From NCBI GenBank assembly GCA_014898415.1, contig RCTD01000001.1, positions 4,278,001 to 4,342,000 on the forward strand: 64,000 nt of DNA, in the 5' to 3' direction. The notes beneath the pieces were generated by a model. That model worked only from the letters and a program-made list of their open reading frames with translations. It was not told the DNA's origin and searched no databases. The DNA is from Stromatinia cepivora (lineage: Eukaryota; Ascomycota; Leotiomycetes; Helotiales; Sclerotiniaceae). Every line of letters starts with the position of its first letter. Within the stretch, counting starts at the first letter, position 1. Made by a program: the position numbers and the translations under genes. This document shows positions 33,901 to 45,779 of the stretch, in pieces.

Positions 33901-35229
33901 GATTCATCTTGACGGAAACCACATGCGTCGAGACTTTGAGTTTCAGACTGACTACCTTGATTCCTGGCGAAGATCGCGACAAGCAAATGTCGTTGATTAT
34001 CAGGTTATCGACGTCATGAACGACCATGTATGTTATGTTGTTACAGATTTCAAGACCCCTTGGCATCTACCACATTTTCAAGATTTTATGCTGGTCTCCA
34101 AAATCGTTATTACTCATGTCGCCAAATCACAGTGTAAACTGGCAATCTATACAAAGATTGAATGGTCCAAGTCTCCCAAAATTGGAAAAGGTCTTGTTGA
34201 AAGGCAGGCTTTGGATGATTGTGCAATGGACGCTGAAGATTTAGCCGATGTTATAGCTGATCAAGTTCGAAAGCTGGGACCTAACAGTAGGACGAAGAAG
34301 GCTATTCATATTTACGGACATGTGGGCCACCAGACAACAGTCTCACTTTTCGCGGCCAACGACGCAAGCCAGTCAAAACGACCACAGATCAAGCAACGTA
34401 CACTCACAAACATGTTGCTTGACACACTCAGCTCGTTTGGTGAAAGTGTTATATCTTCAGTAATGATGTGGACTTTTGCGGTATTTCGATCTATATGGAA
34501 AATCTCAAGTGCCCACACTATTCTCTTAATCGCATTGTTTTTGAGTATTTTGATCAATGCATTCCTTACCGGCCGCGATACATCAGAATGGTGGACAGAA
34601 CGAAATGCAGCAAGGTTCATGAATAGAATGGGAGTTGGGCCAAATCCAAGCATGAGCAAAGCGATTTACATGAAAGATCTTGACGAGGCTGTGAGCAATC
34701 TATCGACAGATTTCCAGAATCGTCGCCAGAGCAAATGGTATGTATCCTTACCACACAACTATTAACATAGACTAATCCTTCCAATAGCTACACACAGTTC
34801 ATGGAAATTGCAAATGTTACAGATCTTGACGCTCCTTATGCAATGGCAGGGACACCATTCAGCAGGACGTCAACACAATCGACAGCTAAGAGACTTCGAA
34901 GAACCCGTCAGAATCTGGGTTCATACCGATATGACCTATTGATCGCTATGAGAGTGGTCAACAATATCGAGAGAAACGTGCTGAAAGCGGAATGGGAGAA
35001 TTGGCTCCTGGATGAAAACATGAGGTGCAAACAAGCTCAAATGATGTTGCGAGAGAATCGAGCAAATACCCTGCCAATTAGTAAAGCCAAGGGGGGTTCA
35101 AGCCAAAAAGTTCTTCAGGGGGAAGATAATATGAACGAACTTAGAAAATGGCATCAAGAGTATTGCGGCAGCTGTAAAGCAGAGCAAGATCTACTCGCAC
35201 AAGCAGGGGAGAATGTAACATTTGGTTAA
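30929..35229 (+). CDS. SIP3: BAR-PH-GRAM-VASt sterol-transfer protein (Sip3/Lam1-like)
   Basis: Two exons, 30929-34737 and 34788-35229; 1416 residues. Domain order: helical BAR-like region (about 20-285), PH domain (about 312-410; DWLFLRTISGKPARTVWVRR), long Ser/Pro/Thr-rich linker (410-735), GRAM domain (about 739-850; HDFPGRVYVTQKDIYFYSHH), VASt/StART-like domain (about 953-1130; FGISPKALFHLMFGD, GPWIHLDGNHMRRDF), membrane segment (about 1197-1215; TILLIALFLSILINAFLTG), then a lumenal/coiled tail. This is the layout of yeast Lam1/Ysp1 and Lam3/Sip3, ER-plasma-membrane contact-site proteins of the anchored sterol transporters. The membrane anchor and VASt core are intact. The intron near the 3' end splits SKC and is well supported by an in-frame junction. 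The choice between Lam1 and Lam3 types is not possible here. Confidence 0.93.
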
Positions 35230-35804
35230 TGGCAGTAAATATGTATCCACTGCAAAAACTTTGGGCATCATTAATTCGGGTTACCGGCAGCGTACCTATT
35301 AAGCGAGGCGTTGGGTACAGCATCATTGGATTTTGCTGGATGGACAGAATCATTTCTTGTATTGACCAGCGGTTGGTTGACTGTATAGTGAAGCACTCGT
35401 GTTATATAGATGAAAAATCCTAATATACATATTTTAAAGCACCTTTTATATCATGATTCTTATTGGTCGAAAAAGTATACATGGCTAACATTTTAATAAT
35501 TTAAGATATCAGAGTAATTGTTAGTTCTCGAATTACTTCTATTTATCTTGCATGCTAATCTCATATGATGAATTGATTTCGGTATAAAAATATCAGATAG
35601 AATTTTATTTTTTATTCTAATAAAGTTGTTATAACACGTGATACACGCTAGTACTAGCTTGTACACTAGCTAGTTCATCTCCAGGAGCTGTACCATAGAA
35701 TATGAGCTACACTCAATAATATATGCACACTTCAACTTCCAACAAAAGTGAAACAAATTATAAAATCTTCACAAGAAATCCTAGTTATACTAATCACATT
35801 TTTT
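35230..35804. other. intergenic between convergent genes
   Basis: AT-rich 3' flank; contains a CTAGT/ACTAG-rich palindromic stretch at about 35648-35675 but no supported gene. Confidence 0.5.
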
Positions 35805-38612
35805 TCAAGAGCAGAGACAAGCACAAACTCCATTTGCATCTTTGAAGCACTCGCACCCAACAGGACACTCGGTAGGTCCTGGTGCAGTAGAACTTGACAC
35901 CGATGGAGGCTCGGAAGAGGTGGCCGGCGTTGGTGATGTGGTAGAAGTAGGTACTACACGAGAAGACAGAGAGCTAGGATCAGGAGTGACGAATGTCTGC
36001 ACGCTGGACGTAGGCGGCACAGATGTCTGAAGGCTTGAAGAAGCCGACACCGAGCTGCCTTCGCTAGCGGGAGGCTTAGTGCAAGCCTGGCGTTTGATAT
36101 TCAGCGTATTTGCTTGGTTGAATGTGATGAGATTCCCAACATCAAACGTAAATGCATTGGGCGTGGGGTAGGCATTCAGGAAAGCGGCAACCCCGCGGCC
36201 AATAGAGTTAACAGTTGCAGTGGCCCGTCCGTCCGCACCAGTCGTTGATCCCGGACCGACTTGGGCCGATGGACCCAGTCGACTGTTGTCGTTGAGGATG
36301 GAGGAAACTTTGTTGTTGACGTTTGTGCCGGCGCTTGTGAGCAGGTCTTTGATCCATGTTTCGTAAGATGAGGCCCAGTCGCCTTGGATGATGGGGGTGG
36401 TGGTTGAGCCGCAGTTGGCTGTGTTGATAATAGCGTCCATTGCTAATAATGCGGAGTAGATGCGGTCGTTTGTCTTTTTGAAGAGGGGTGATACCAGTGG
36501 GTCATTGGTGAGTTTGAATGCGAGGGCTAGTTGATAGAGATAGCCGAGACTGTTGTCACTACCTGAGGGGTTGGAAAAAGCGTTGGAAAAAGCTTGAGCT
36601 TTGATTGCGTTAATCTGGATTGTTGTTAGAACATATCTTTAATTGTTTTGGCGCTCAAGAGAATTAGCATACTTTTGCGTCCATTCCTGCAAAATCAGGA
36701 TTAGTGTTACTTGGAAGTTGCCTCCAGATTGTCTGCAGTCTCGTGTCTCCTGCTACTTGCGGTGTCCCTTGATCAGGGGCATCGAAGAACTTCTTGAACT
36801 CCGCGCAATTTGCTGCCGTTATACGGCTTGAGAAAAACTGTTTCAAAATAGACAGTTCATCTATGTTCATTAGTTATCGGCTATTCAAGTTGGGAAATTT
36901 AAATTCGTTTACTTACAGACGTGATCAACATTAACTGTAGGCGACGTACGAGACCAATCCCCACCTTTGGTGTAAGACTTTGCGTCTGCCGGATTGATCT
37001 TTTCGCTTGTGACAGCCACGTCGGAGACCTGCTCATAATCCAAGACGGGACATGTGTTTGGAGCCGTTGTCTCTTTCATTACCCACCAAAATTGGGCACC
37101 AGCACTGGCTTTTCCCGGTAGTTTTCCTGGAGCTATAGTAATATTTTTTAGTAGGTGACGCGAATCCGATGGATCGGATTAAGACTCACTAGGATAATTT
37201 GGAATCTTCAGTTTTGTGGATAGTTGGCACAAATTTGGAGTACCATCATTAAATTTGTCGAAATCATCAGCCCTTTTTTCAAGTGGAATTGGCAATGGAA
37301 TACGTCCTGCTACAGATGGAGGCAAAACCGAGCGTTTTCTACTACCACTTTGAGTGTCGCCAGCTGCAGTTTCATCTTCATCATTGCCACCGTTGTCTGC
37401 AGCAACGGTTTCCCCATCGCCTTGGTAGTTCAAGCATGAGGAACAACTAGATGTGCAAGATGGAGACGCTAATGTTGTGGTACTGGTAGTTGCAGTAGCA
37501 CTACAGCCTGAAGTAGCAGCGCAACTCGGCTCTCCGCAGCTAACAGTTGAAGAGCCCGTCACATCTGTTGTTGGGGTACAGGTTCGCACGCAGCTTGATA
37601 CAGTACTTGCACTGCATGTGGAGCTAGTCGTCGTAGTCTCAGTTGATGTAGGATTGTTGGATGATGGGCCATCAGTCGAACTTGTTTGGGAATCTTTTGT
37701 TCCTTCTGGTGGCCCACCAGCTGTAGGTTTGCCATCTGATCCGATGAAAAGAGGTGGAAATCCAGGGGGCGGAGCTTCAAATAACAGATCAGTATCTAAT
37801 GGTGAGGACGTTATTTTGTTAAAACTTACGAATGATTCCACCAACTGGCAACCCAACTGGAGGTAGCTTAATGATACCAATACCACCAGCAAGAAACCAG
37901 ATAGGCAAAATTGTATTGTGGCCATCTCTAGACGTCTGAGTAGCACTATCTGTTGTAAGGCCGGGTATTCCTGTCTGCATTGAGAGAAAGTCTCCCGTTT
38001 CAGTAGATATTTGAGGTCCCAAAGTAATTATACCTGTGTCCCCAGTAAATGTGACATCTGGTGGAGGTGTTGGAAAGGTAGATGTTTGGCTGCCTTGAGT
38101 GCTTGATCTTGGATCGGTAGACGGGCTAGAAGTGGGCGATGATGTGGGTTCACTTGAAATAGGAGATTGAGTAGTTGGAGGGAGCACAGTTGTTGAGCTA
38201 AACCCAGGAGATGCCGAAATGCCTTGCTGTGAAGTGATAGTGCTTTCAAATGTTGTTGATCTGGATGTGGAATTAGAGTCTGTTACTACCACCGTCGCCG
38301 AGATCGATATCTCGGACGACGGTAATATTGTATCTCGGCTAGAAGTGATTGAGTTTGTGGGAAGACTAATGTTTCCAGAAGAGATAATAGACTTTTGAGA
38401 AGTTTTCAAAGATGGAGCTGTAGATCTAGAGCTCAGGTTTGGAGCTGTGATGGGGGGATTAGACATGAGTTGAGCGCTTTTAGGTCAACGGCTAACTTAC
38501 AGATCGAAATGGAGTTTGAAACAGAACCAACTCCAGTACCTTGACCGTTGGCAGGTGAATAGCAAAATAAAGAAAGAAGAGCAATAGCTTTAAAGGTCCC
38601 AATTGAACCCAT
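35805..38612 (-). CDS. large secreted Ser/Thr-rich protein, family unknown
   Basis: Six exons on the minus strand: 38612-38501, 38444-37830, 37774-37190, 37132-36917, 36860-36673, 36614-35805; 841 residues. All introns are GT-AG and restore the frame. Residues 1-23 (MGSIGTFKAIALLSLFCYSPANG) are a signal peptide. Residues 40-215 are Ser/Thr/Pro-rich and probably O-glycosylated, then a short hydrophobic patch (about 225, LPIWFLAGGIGIIKLPPVG), a Pro-rich hinge, a Cys-rich Thr segment (SSTCSAS to SCTSSCSSC), a pair of dibasic sites (SRKRS and LEKRADD), a globular part (about 440-740) and another Ser/Thr linker ending in CPVGCECFKDANGVCACLC. No catalytic motif recognised. It looks like a wall or matrix protein that may be cut at the dibasic sites. 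The start ATG at 38612 is preferred over an upstream in-frame one because only it gives a signal peptide. Confidence 0.75.
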
Positions 38613-39314
38613 GGTTGAAGATGCGTTTATTGAACAGATTTGGGAATGCTTTGCTGAATAGATAACTGGTTTTGGCTGGATAGGCTGGCACAAGCTAATT
38701 GGTGCAGTTGATTGATCAATCTATTTGATTTGAGGATATAGGAAGAATGAGAGAGAACTAATGAAAAGAATTTCAACAATTCATTGAAGATATAAATCCT
38801 CGAATGAAGCATTCTCTAAATAGCGCAAGCATAGGGTGCTAGGCTTGTGCGACCTGAGAAGGGCATTGTTTCGATAAACGATATTTGAAGGAACCGAAGG
38901 AGATTTTGCGGCTGATAATTATGGCCAGCGGCCATTGTGATTCATGCGGCTTATGGCTGTCCTAAATATAACGCATATCCGGTTTCTGCGTAAATTCAAT
39001 GTCCATAATAGCCATTGAGCCTCCACAAGGCCAAAGTCAGCCCATATAAATAGTTTCAACGCCAGGCACGGGTGACAAGAATGCCTAGGTATCTCTGGCT
39101 TCAATTGATTTGTAGTTCAAATCCATCCTCTTGAGTAACATGGCAAGAGATAAGCAGGTGCTCGCTTCTATCCGGAACGCTTCAGGATTTCTATTGCAGT
39201 TCGCCGATCAACGAGAGGAATGCTTTTTATTTAGAGGATCCAAGCTTGATTACCTTGAGGTATACCGAATCTAAGCTTCATAGGATCTGACAATGGTAGG
39301 TTAATGCCGCATCA
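38613..39314. other. intergenic, no gene seen
   Basis: Promoter and leader side of the secreted Ser/Thr-rich protein. No supported frame. Confidence 0.5.
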
Positions 39315-40264
39315 GCCCTAAGGTCCTGGGATAAACATCCTAGATATTTAAAAATCATGTTTTTTTATATAGAACTTGGATGGTAAATCGATACTCCAAG
39401 GTATATATATAGGCAAGTACATGAAAGACTCACTCTTATTGGATGGTAAATCATATAATATGATATAGATTATTATACGAATAATATAATATAGGTTGTT
39501 GTACAGATTATAGATATTTAAAACATATCTCTGATATTGAAGTTATTCCTATTTAGTTGATTTATATTATCTAATTCGAAATTATTTATTTTATTAATTT
39601 ATTAATAATCAATAAATCATTATTTCATTTTGTTATTTTGTTATTTTACTTTGTTTTTTTAAAAGTGTTAAATTATTATTCTATTATAAAAAAACATTTA
39701 TATCAAATATCAGAATTTTTTAATTTTGAATTATATATAATATTTTTTGAAATTTTATATGAATTTGAATGTATTTCAATTTGTATTTGAATTCTATTTT
39801 TGAAGAATTCTTTGTCTGAAAGAGACGAATTAGAAAAAGGTCAGAAAAGTTAGAAAAGTTAGAAAAATGAATTTTTTGATTATATATTATTAAATTAGAA
39901 GAATCCACGGGCCAACTGAACGCCCTGATCAACTGAACGGTCTAGATCATCAATATATTCTAAGATTCTCGAATAAACATCCTAAATAGAAATAGATATA
40001 TTATATATATAGAAGAATCCATAGATCAATTGAATATATTGGTCAACTGAACGGTCTAGCCTGATTAGGTCACCGATACATTCAGGGCTGAATAGTCTAT
40101 ATTCGATTCGAAAGTACTCTAATGATAGAATTCTGCTGATATGTCGCTTAATTAGACTTAGGCGTTCAGTTGGCAAGTATGTTTAGTTGGCCTATGGATT
40201 CTTCTATATATATAATATATAATATCTATTTCTATTTAGGATGTTTATCCCAGAATCTTAGGGC
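39315..40264. mobile_element. nonautonomous DNA element with terminal inverted repeats
   Basis: The left end GCCCTAAGGTCCTGGGATAA at 39315 and the reverse complement of the right end at 40264 (GCCCTAAGATTCTGGGATAA) match over 33 bases except for four differences, three of them transitions. An inner copy of the same end at 39958 pairs with the right end over about 65 bases (39960-40024 with 40193-40261) and encloses 170 bases. Sub-terminal copies of (C/T)CAACTGAACG(G/C) lie at 39910, 39930, 40044 and (inverted) about 40153, next to AGAAGAATCC blocks. There is no transposase frame. The likely reading is a MITE of about 305 bases, 39958-40264, inside or beside a larger, AT-mutated relative. No clear target duplication was found. 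Confidence 0.75.
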
Positions 40265-40660
40265 AGATATAACCTTTTGATTGATGGCCGTACGGATATA
40301 TTTTCGGCCGCCGAGGTAAGGACGTAAGTTTAGCAGTCCCCAATCACTCCATGAGCGTCTAAATTTGACAGCAATGAAAAGGGTTTGAAATATTTAGCGA
40401 TCTTGATTATACATCGTTTTTGAATCCTTTGCATCAGCTGTTATTGAAGTTGTGGACATATAAAATTAGCCATATTCAATTCCGTCATAACACTTACTAT
40501 TAGAACCTGTACCAATTCACTTCACCGCAGATATCGCTAAATATAGCACCTAAAGAATCCATCTAGGTTCAGCCTTCTTCGACATATAAACACACTTTTC
40601 TTGCAACACAATAAACAAAAACCTCCTAACCTTATCAGGTACTCGACAACAAATATTGAA

Positions 40661-41958
40661 ATGGTTCACTGCTGCATTTGTGGGCTGCCCATCGGCGGCG
40701 TTGGCTACCCCGAAGATTCCGACGATGATGAGATATATGATAAAGAGACGCTGCCAAAATCGCAGGTCGAGGTATGTGAAGCGCAAAACGTTATTCTGAA
40801 TCCTAACTGAGATGAATTGCAGTGGGCTGACAGCGAACTTTGTGCCATCACTGAAAAGTCTTTTGAGTATGTTTGTTATTGTTCCAAACAAATAGGAATG
40901 ATCGTTCTCTAATACCCTTACGCAGCGTCGATCGCCCGCAAATCGACTTTTCCACACAATTGTTCAGCACGTTCAGGAATGAACCTGTGTTGATAAAATC
41001 AGACTTGTCCGGACAAACAGGAGGATGGAACACTGATATACTTCCAGACATTACTGGACCAGGCTCTTATTTTCCAATACACATGAATTGTCTTCCTTTA
41101 GTCGAGCATGTGATCAGTCACAAAACTTCTCTGCAGCTCTTTAAGCCAATCTCTGGTCTAGCGGCCATCGAGTTCTTCTATCGAGCTTTAGATCGTTTAC
41201 GGCCTCTTGTTCAAGAAGACCAAAATGCCATTTGGGGCAGAGGCATAGAGTGGCCGCACGGCTATTATGGTTCGCGAAGATTCTGGTGGGACACCTGGGA
41301 CAGGTCGATGGAACGGGGTTGGGAGTTTCTTTGCGCGGATCCTTTCCAAATTCCATCACTCACAGAGTACTTGGTTTCGAATCTGGAGCTAGTCCCCAAT
41401 CAAGTGGTGTCCCAGGAAGCAACTGCCGAGCTCAGAGATGGTGTCTCGAAGGACGCAAATCAAATCACAATCGACTCTCTTCCAGTTGAGGTGCTCCTTG
41501 AAATAATTTCACATCTGCCCTTAAAATCGACGTTGAGTGTTTACCGTACCAACCGAAATCTTCACAACCGGATTTGTCTTGATCAAACTTTCTGGCGGAA
41601 CCAGCTCATATCTGGCAAGCTTTTCTCTTTTCTGTGGGATATCGATGCAACGGCTTGTGTCGATAAAGATAAAACAGCTCCGGAGAACACTTGCTGGGAC
41701 TGGAAAAGTCTTATTCATGCCTTGAAAGAAGAGCCGTTTGTGGAATTAGGCCTAAAGGATACAACAAGTCAGATGATGGCCAATGATTTTGGAATTGTGC
41801 AGAATGAACTCTGGATAGATTTGGGCAGGAATGCAGTGTCAAGATTAAAGGGTATTCCACCGTTGGGAGTGGTCAATCGAGTCAGGATAGTGAGAATCAT
41901 TGAAGAAGCTCTTCAAATGGCGGAGAGTCAGGGTTGTAACACTACTTCGCTTGAATAA
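40661..41958 (+). CDS. F-box protein with N-terminal CCxxC motif
   Basis: Three exons, 40661-40771, 40823-40866, 40926-41958; 395 residues. The N-terminus MVHCCICGLPIGG is a short Cys-knuckle seen in many fungal proteins of unknown role, followed by an acidic patch (EDSDDDEIYDKE). Residues about 235-275 are an F-box (IDSLPVEVLLEIISHLPLKSTLSVYRTNRNLHNRI). The middle part (about 60-230) is aromatic-rich (GRGIEWPHGYYGSRRFWWD). It probably acts as a substrate receptor of an SCF complex; no target is suggested. The second exon is only 44 bases; exon 3 joins in frame after the acceptor TTACGCAG. Confidence 0.82.
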
Positions 41959-42624
41959 TAAAACACTTTTCTACCTCACTAATTGAAAGACCTTCGAGTA
42001 ACTTCAACTTGCAATGCGGAATATCTAAATGATAAATACAGAGTATCTATATTGGATTATATGTCACTACATCTCACTTCAGTTCAGAACCAGATTGCAA
42101 AGGTCTGGTGGAAGTATCACGATTGAGATTATATAATATATAAAATATAATTAAAATAGATATTATAATAGTATCGATTAAGAGTTTTCTAATAATATCA
42201 ATTTAATAATATTATAATAAACAGTAAATACCCCGAATAGCAACTTTTTAACTTTCGATACCCCGAATAACAACCAGTGGTATCACTTTTGATTTCGTTT
42301 ACAATATTGTTATTTTAGATTCAATCTCATTCAATATTTTAGGTAAATCAGACCCAAATTTCGAAATATATAAATTTTTTTTTTTGGATAATATTAATAG
42401 TACTAATTGAGTTGAGTTCAATAATACAATTTTCAAGGTTCTAGTTTTAATAGTTGTAAAGTTATTAATTATTGAAATTAAAAGAATTGAGAAAATTCGA
42501 AGGGGAGGTTCGATAAAATGTAGTGTTGTGTACACATGCTACCCCACATTCTTTTATTTTTTTCTTCAATCAACGAATGAAATTCATATTATTATTATAC
42601 TCATACAGTATTCTAGATGCATTA
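41959..42624. other. transition from genic to AT-rich sequence
   Basis: From about 42125 the sequence drops sharply to AT-rich, with A/T runs and no supported gene. A minus-strand frame at 42299-42535 is composed of Ile/Leu/Thr/Asn codons expected from random AT-rich DNA. Confidence 0.6.
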
Positions 42625-44692
42625 TGTGACGCACAAGAGCCGTAGTAGAGCTGAATAAATAGGGTCAATTATATTCTTTAGAATCTACAATTGAAGAATT
42701 ATGACTTGTAAGAAGCGATTAGATATATATATACAAATATTTATTTATAGATTATAGAATTATATATATATGTTATTAGGGTTATTATTTTATTATATTA
42801 AATTATATAATTTGTAATATATATATATAGATAATCAATTTATAAATTAATATAGAAGATAAAAGGTATTATATAATTAATCTCCTGTAATTTACGATTC
42901 GTAATATTATCTTTCTCTTCGGAAAAGCTTATCTTTAAATGTTTCATTCCTTTATTTCATTATTATTTTATCGGAAATCAGATTTTGTAAAAATTTATAA
43001 ATTTTAAATCAATTAAATTAATTATTTTGATTAATTTGATCAATTTATTGGAAATTGATTAAATTGATCAAAATAACGAATGAATTAATTAAATCGATCA
43101 AATCGTTCGTTAATTGATTAAATTAATATTGATTTGTATTCTTTTTAATTTGAAGAATCTTTGAAAGGAAAAAATTTCAATAGAAAAAGGAAGGAGATTG
43201 AATTATAATATAATGATAATAGATGATTAATATAATCAATTCCGAAATCGATCAAATTAATCAATCAAATTGACCAAATCAATCAAATTAAATGAAATCA
43301 ATAAAGATAATATTACATTTCGTTCTTATTATATTCAAGTTTCTCTTTGTATAATTTTTGAAATGATTATAGATATAAATTTTTTGAAATATATTGCTTT
43401 TATATTATTTTGATGGTAATAGTTCGTCTATTATATAAAATTCGGATTATATATATATATAATCAAATTCCCTCGAATTTATATAGGTTTTCGATCTTTT
43501 TATAATTATATATATATATATCATTATAAAATCATAATATCTAATCTATTGAATTGAAGAATACTTTTCTTTCCCTTAGTTTTATAAATGAATCATTATT
43601 TATATAATTATAATTATTCTTTTTGTTTTTATAAAACTTTATTCAATCAATTAATCGATTGAAAGGATAAAGTAATATTAGATTAATCAAATGAAAATCG
43701 TACAGGAAATATAATAATATTTTAAGATCGGAAGCAGAATATTAAGTAAGATCGATATCGCTATTAAATCATGAGATTCTGTATAATAGGGTTTTTCGTG
43801 TTTTCTTTATTATTAGAATCTTTTCCACTTCCCATTCTGAATTATTAATTATATTAATAAACAAAAATAATTCAAATATCTGATTAGGAAAAGGATCGTT
43901 ATATATCTTATATAATCGATCTAAAGAAAAAACAAAATGAATTTTTATTATAATCAGAAATTCGAGTTTAAAAGAGTTTTTAGATCGATTAATGATTTTG
44001 AATTTTCTTTGAATCGGGAAATCTAGTTTTTTGGATGATCTTTGAATAAAATAATTCTTTATATTAAGTTATATATAATCTCTAATATCGAAATCGATCT
44101 TATATTAATAAATATTTATAGATTTCGATATCTTAATTTAAGTATATAATAAATCTTCTTTCGTTCATATAAAAGCTAATTTATTATATTCTGTGTATAT
44201 ATGAATATCACATATATTTATATCGTTTATTAACTTATTAATATCTTCCTTCCATTCCTATATACATTTCGGTATATATCTATATAAAGTTTCATAGAAT
44301 ATAAGCCCTCTTAAGAAATTATATAGAAAAGTAAATTGTATATAATCCATTATAAATAGGAATTCTGATCTATTGTCTTGATAATAACTAATAAACAATC
44401 TTAACTGTTATTGAAAATATTGATTATAGATTTTAGTTTGATTATTGATTTAGGGATAATAAATAATGAATAATTTGAGATTGATTCTTAAGATTTGATT
44501 AAATTCCTTTTAAAACTATAATATAAATTGGGGGTTGCGATTCAATACTATAATATCAAGGGGACTATAATATCGATATATATAGTAGAAATATAATTAT
44601 ACTTGAATTCGAATATCGATTGATTTATAACAAAGTATAAAAATAGTTTACTTTATCAATCGATTAATAATAATTAAAATATTATTATACCT
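42625..44692 (-). mobile_element. truncated Ty3/gypsy chromovirus copy (3' LTR plus end of pol)
   Basis: 42625-42906 is a 282-base LTR that starts TGTGACGCAC and ends GATTCGTAATA. Downstream sequence aligns with 49974 to about 51780 of the complete element. Read on the minus strand, it holds the end of integrase (RPSKKLDF, then KIHFVFSLDRLYKIYNDPFP) and a chromodomain remnant (SEWEVEKILIIKKTRK then ASDLK, about 43690-44070). A purine-rich tract (GAAGAGAAAGATAA) abuts the LTR on its inner side, as expected for a polypurine tract. Similarity to the other copy stops at about 44690, so the 5' two thirds and 5' LTR are missing. Confidence 0.85.
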
Positions 44693-45779
44693 TATGTCTA
44701 AGTACAGTGGTTTGAGCTATTGTATTTGGTGGGTTTTGTTGTTGTTTTATATAGCCTTAACCACTTAATAAACCTGTCTACAGAGTATATAATTATACTA
44801 AACTTCCCCCCCATACTAGAAACCTGTATCCCAGAAATCTGTATTACAAAAAACGCCTCTCCAATATATTGTTAACCCAAAATCTTATTTTGATATCTCT
44901 TCTCTTTTCCATTATAAAAACTCTTATCTATCCTTTTTACCTTGATGGTTATCTGTGTTATAAATATTTATAATACCCGCTTAATTATTATGACTATTTA
45001 TAACTATAGAATCTATTTTCATTGTATTCTATTTTTTTTTAATTTTATCTTCGAAATCCTATTTCGTTTTCTTCTTTTATATCTCCCTCTATTTATTTCC
45101 AATAATTCATAAGTATCTTTTACTATTGTTCGTTTTTGATAATCTACGAGCCTCTTTTGAGTACAAATCTGCCATCTTTGTCCAATCCCAATCTCAATCA
45201 ATTATAACACCTATCATCCAAATTCCAGTAAAGGATATACTCAAAACACTCTAGAATATTCTAAAACGATATAATAATAGTAATAAAATATTTAAAAAAA
45301 GAAAAAAGAAGATACTTAACAAAAAGGATTATCGATTTTTGCAAATTAATCTGAATAATATACAATTTTTGTAATTATTTGATACCGAGAATACAAAAGC
45401 TAATATTTATTATATCAAATAGAAATTTATTAGGTATATAAAATCTTTTATTTTTATAATTTCATTAAATTAAAGAATATATAGATATTACAATTATATT
45501 AATATCGATTATTGACGAACAGTTATTCTAATATAAAATTGCAATAAAGATATAATAATACTATTTTTTTATTGGGTCTATAAAATATATTTAATGAAGA
45601 AGTGAAAGAAAGAGAAGAGAAAATCTATTAATCAATATTGACAGGATTTTAAGATGTTTTATTGTTGGTTTAATAGTACCTTTATAAATATAAATAATTC
45701 GAATAAAATTATTAAAGTATATTAAAATCTTTTTTTTATATTTTATTCTTGTATTTTTATATTAATCTTATAAAATATA
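44693..45779. other. AT-rich stretch before the DUF3435 relic
   Basis: The first 190 bases (44693-44880) are less mutated and include a C-run and TTATGTCTAAG sequence with no detected match elsewhere in the window. From 44880 it is AT-rich. Part of 45280-45779 may be the N-terminal end of the DUF3435 relic, too altered to read. Confidence 0.5.
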
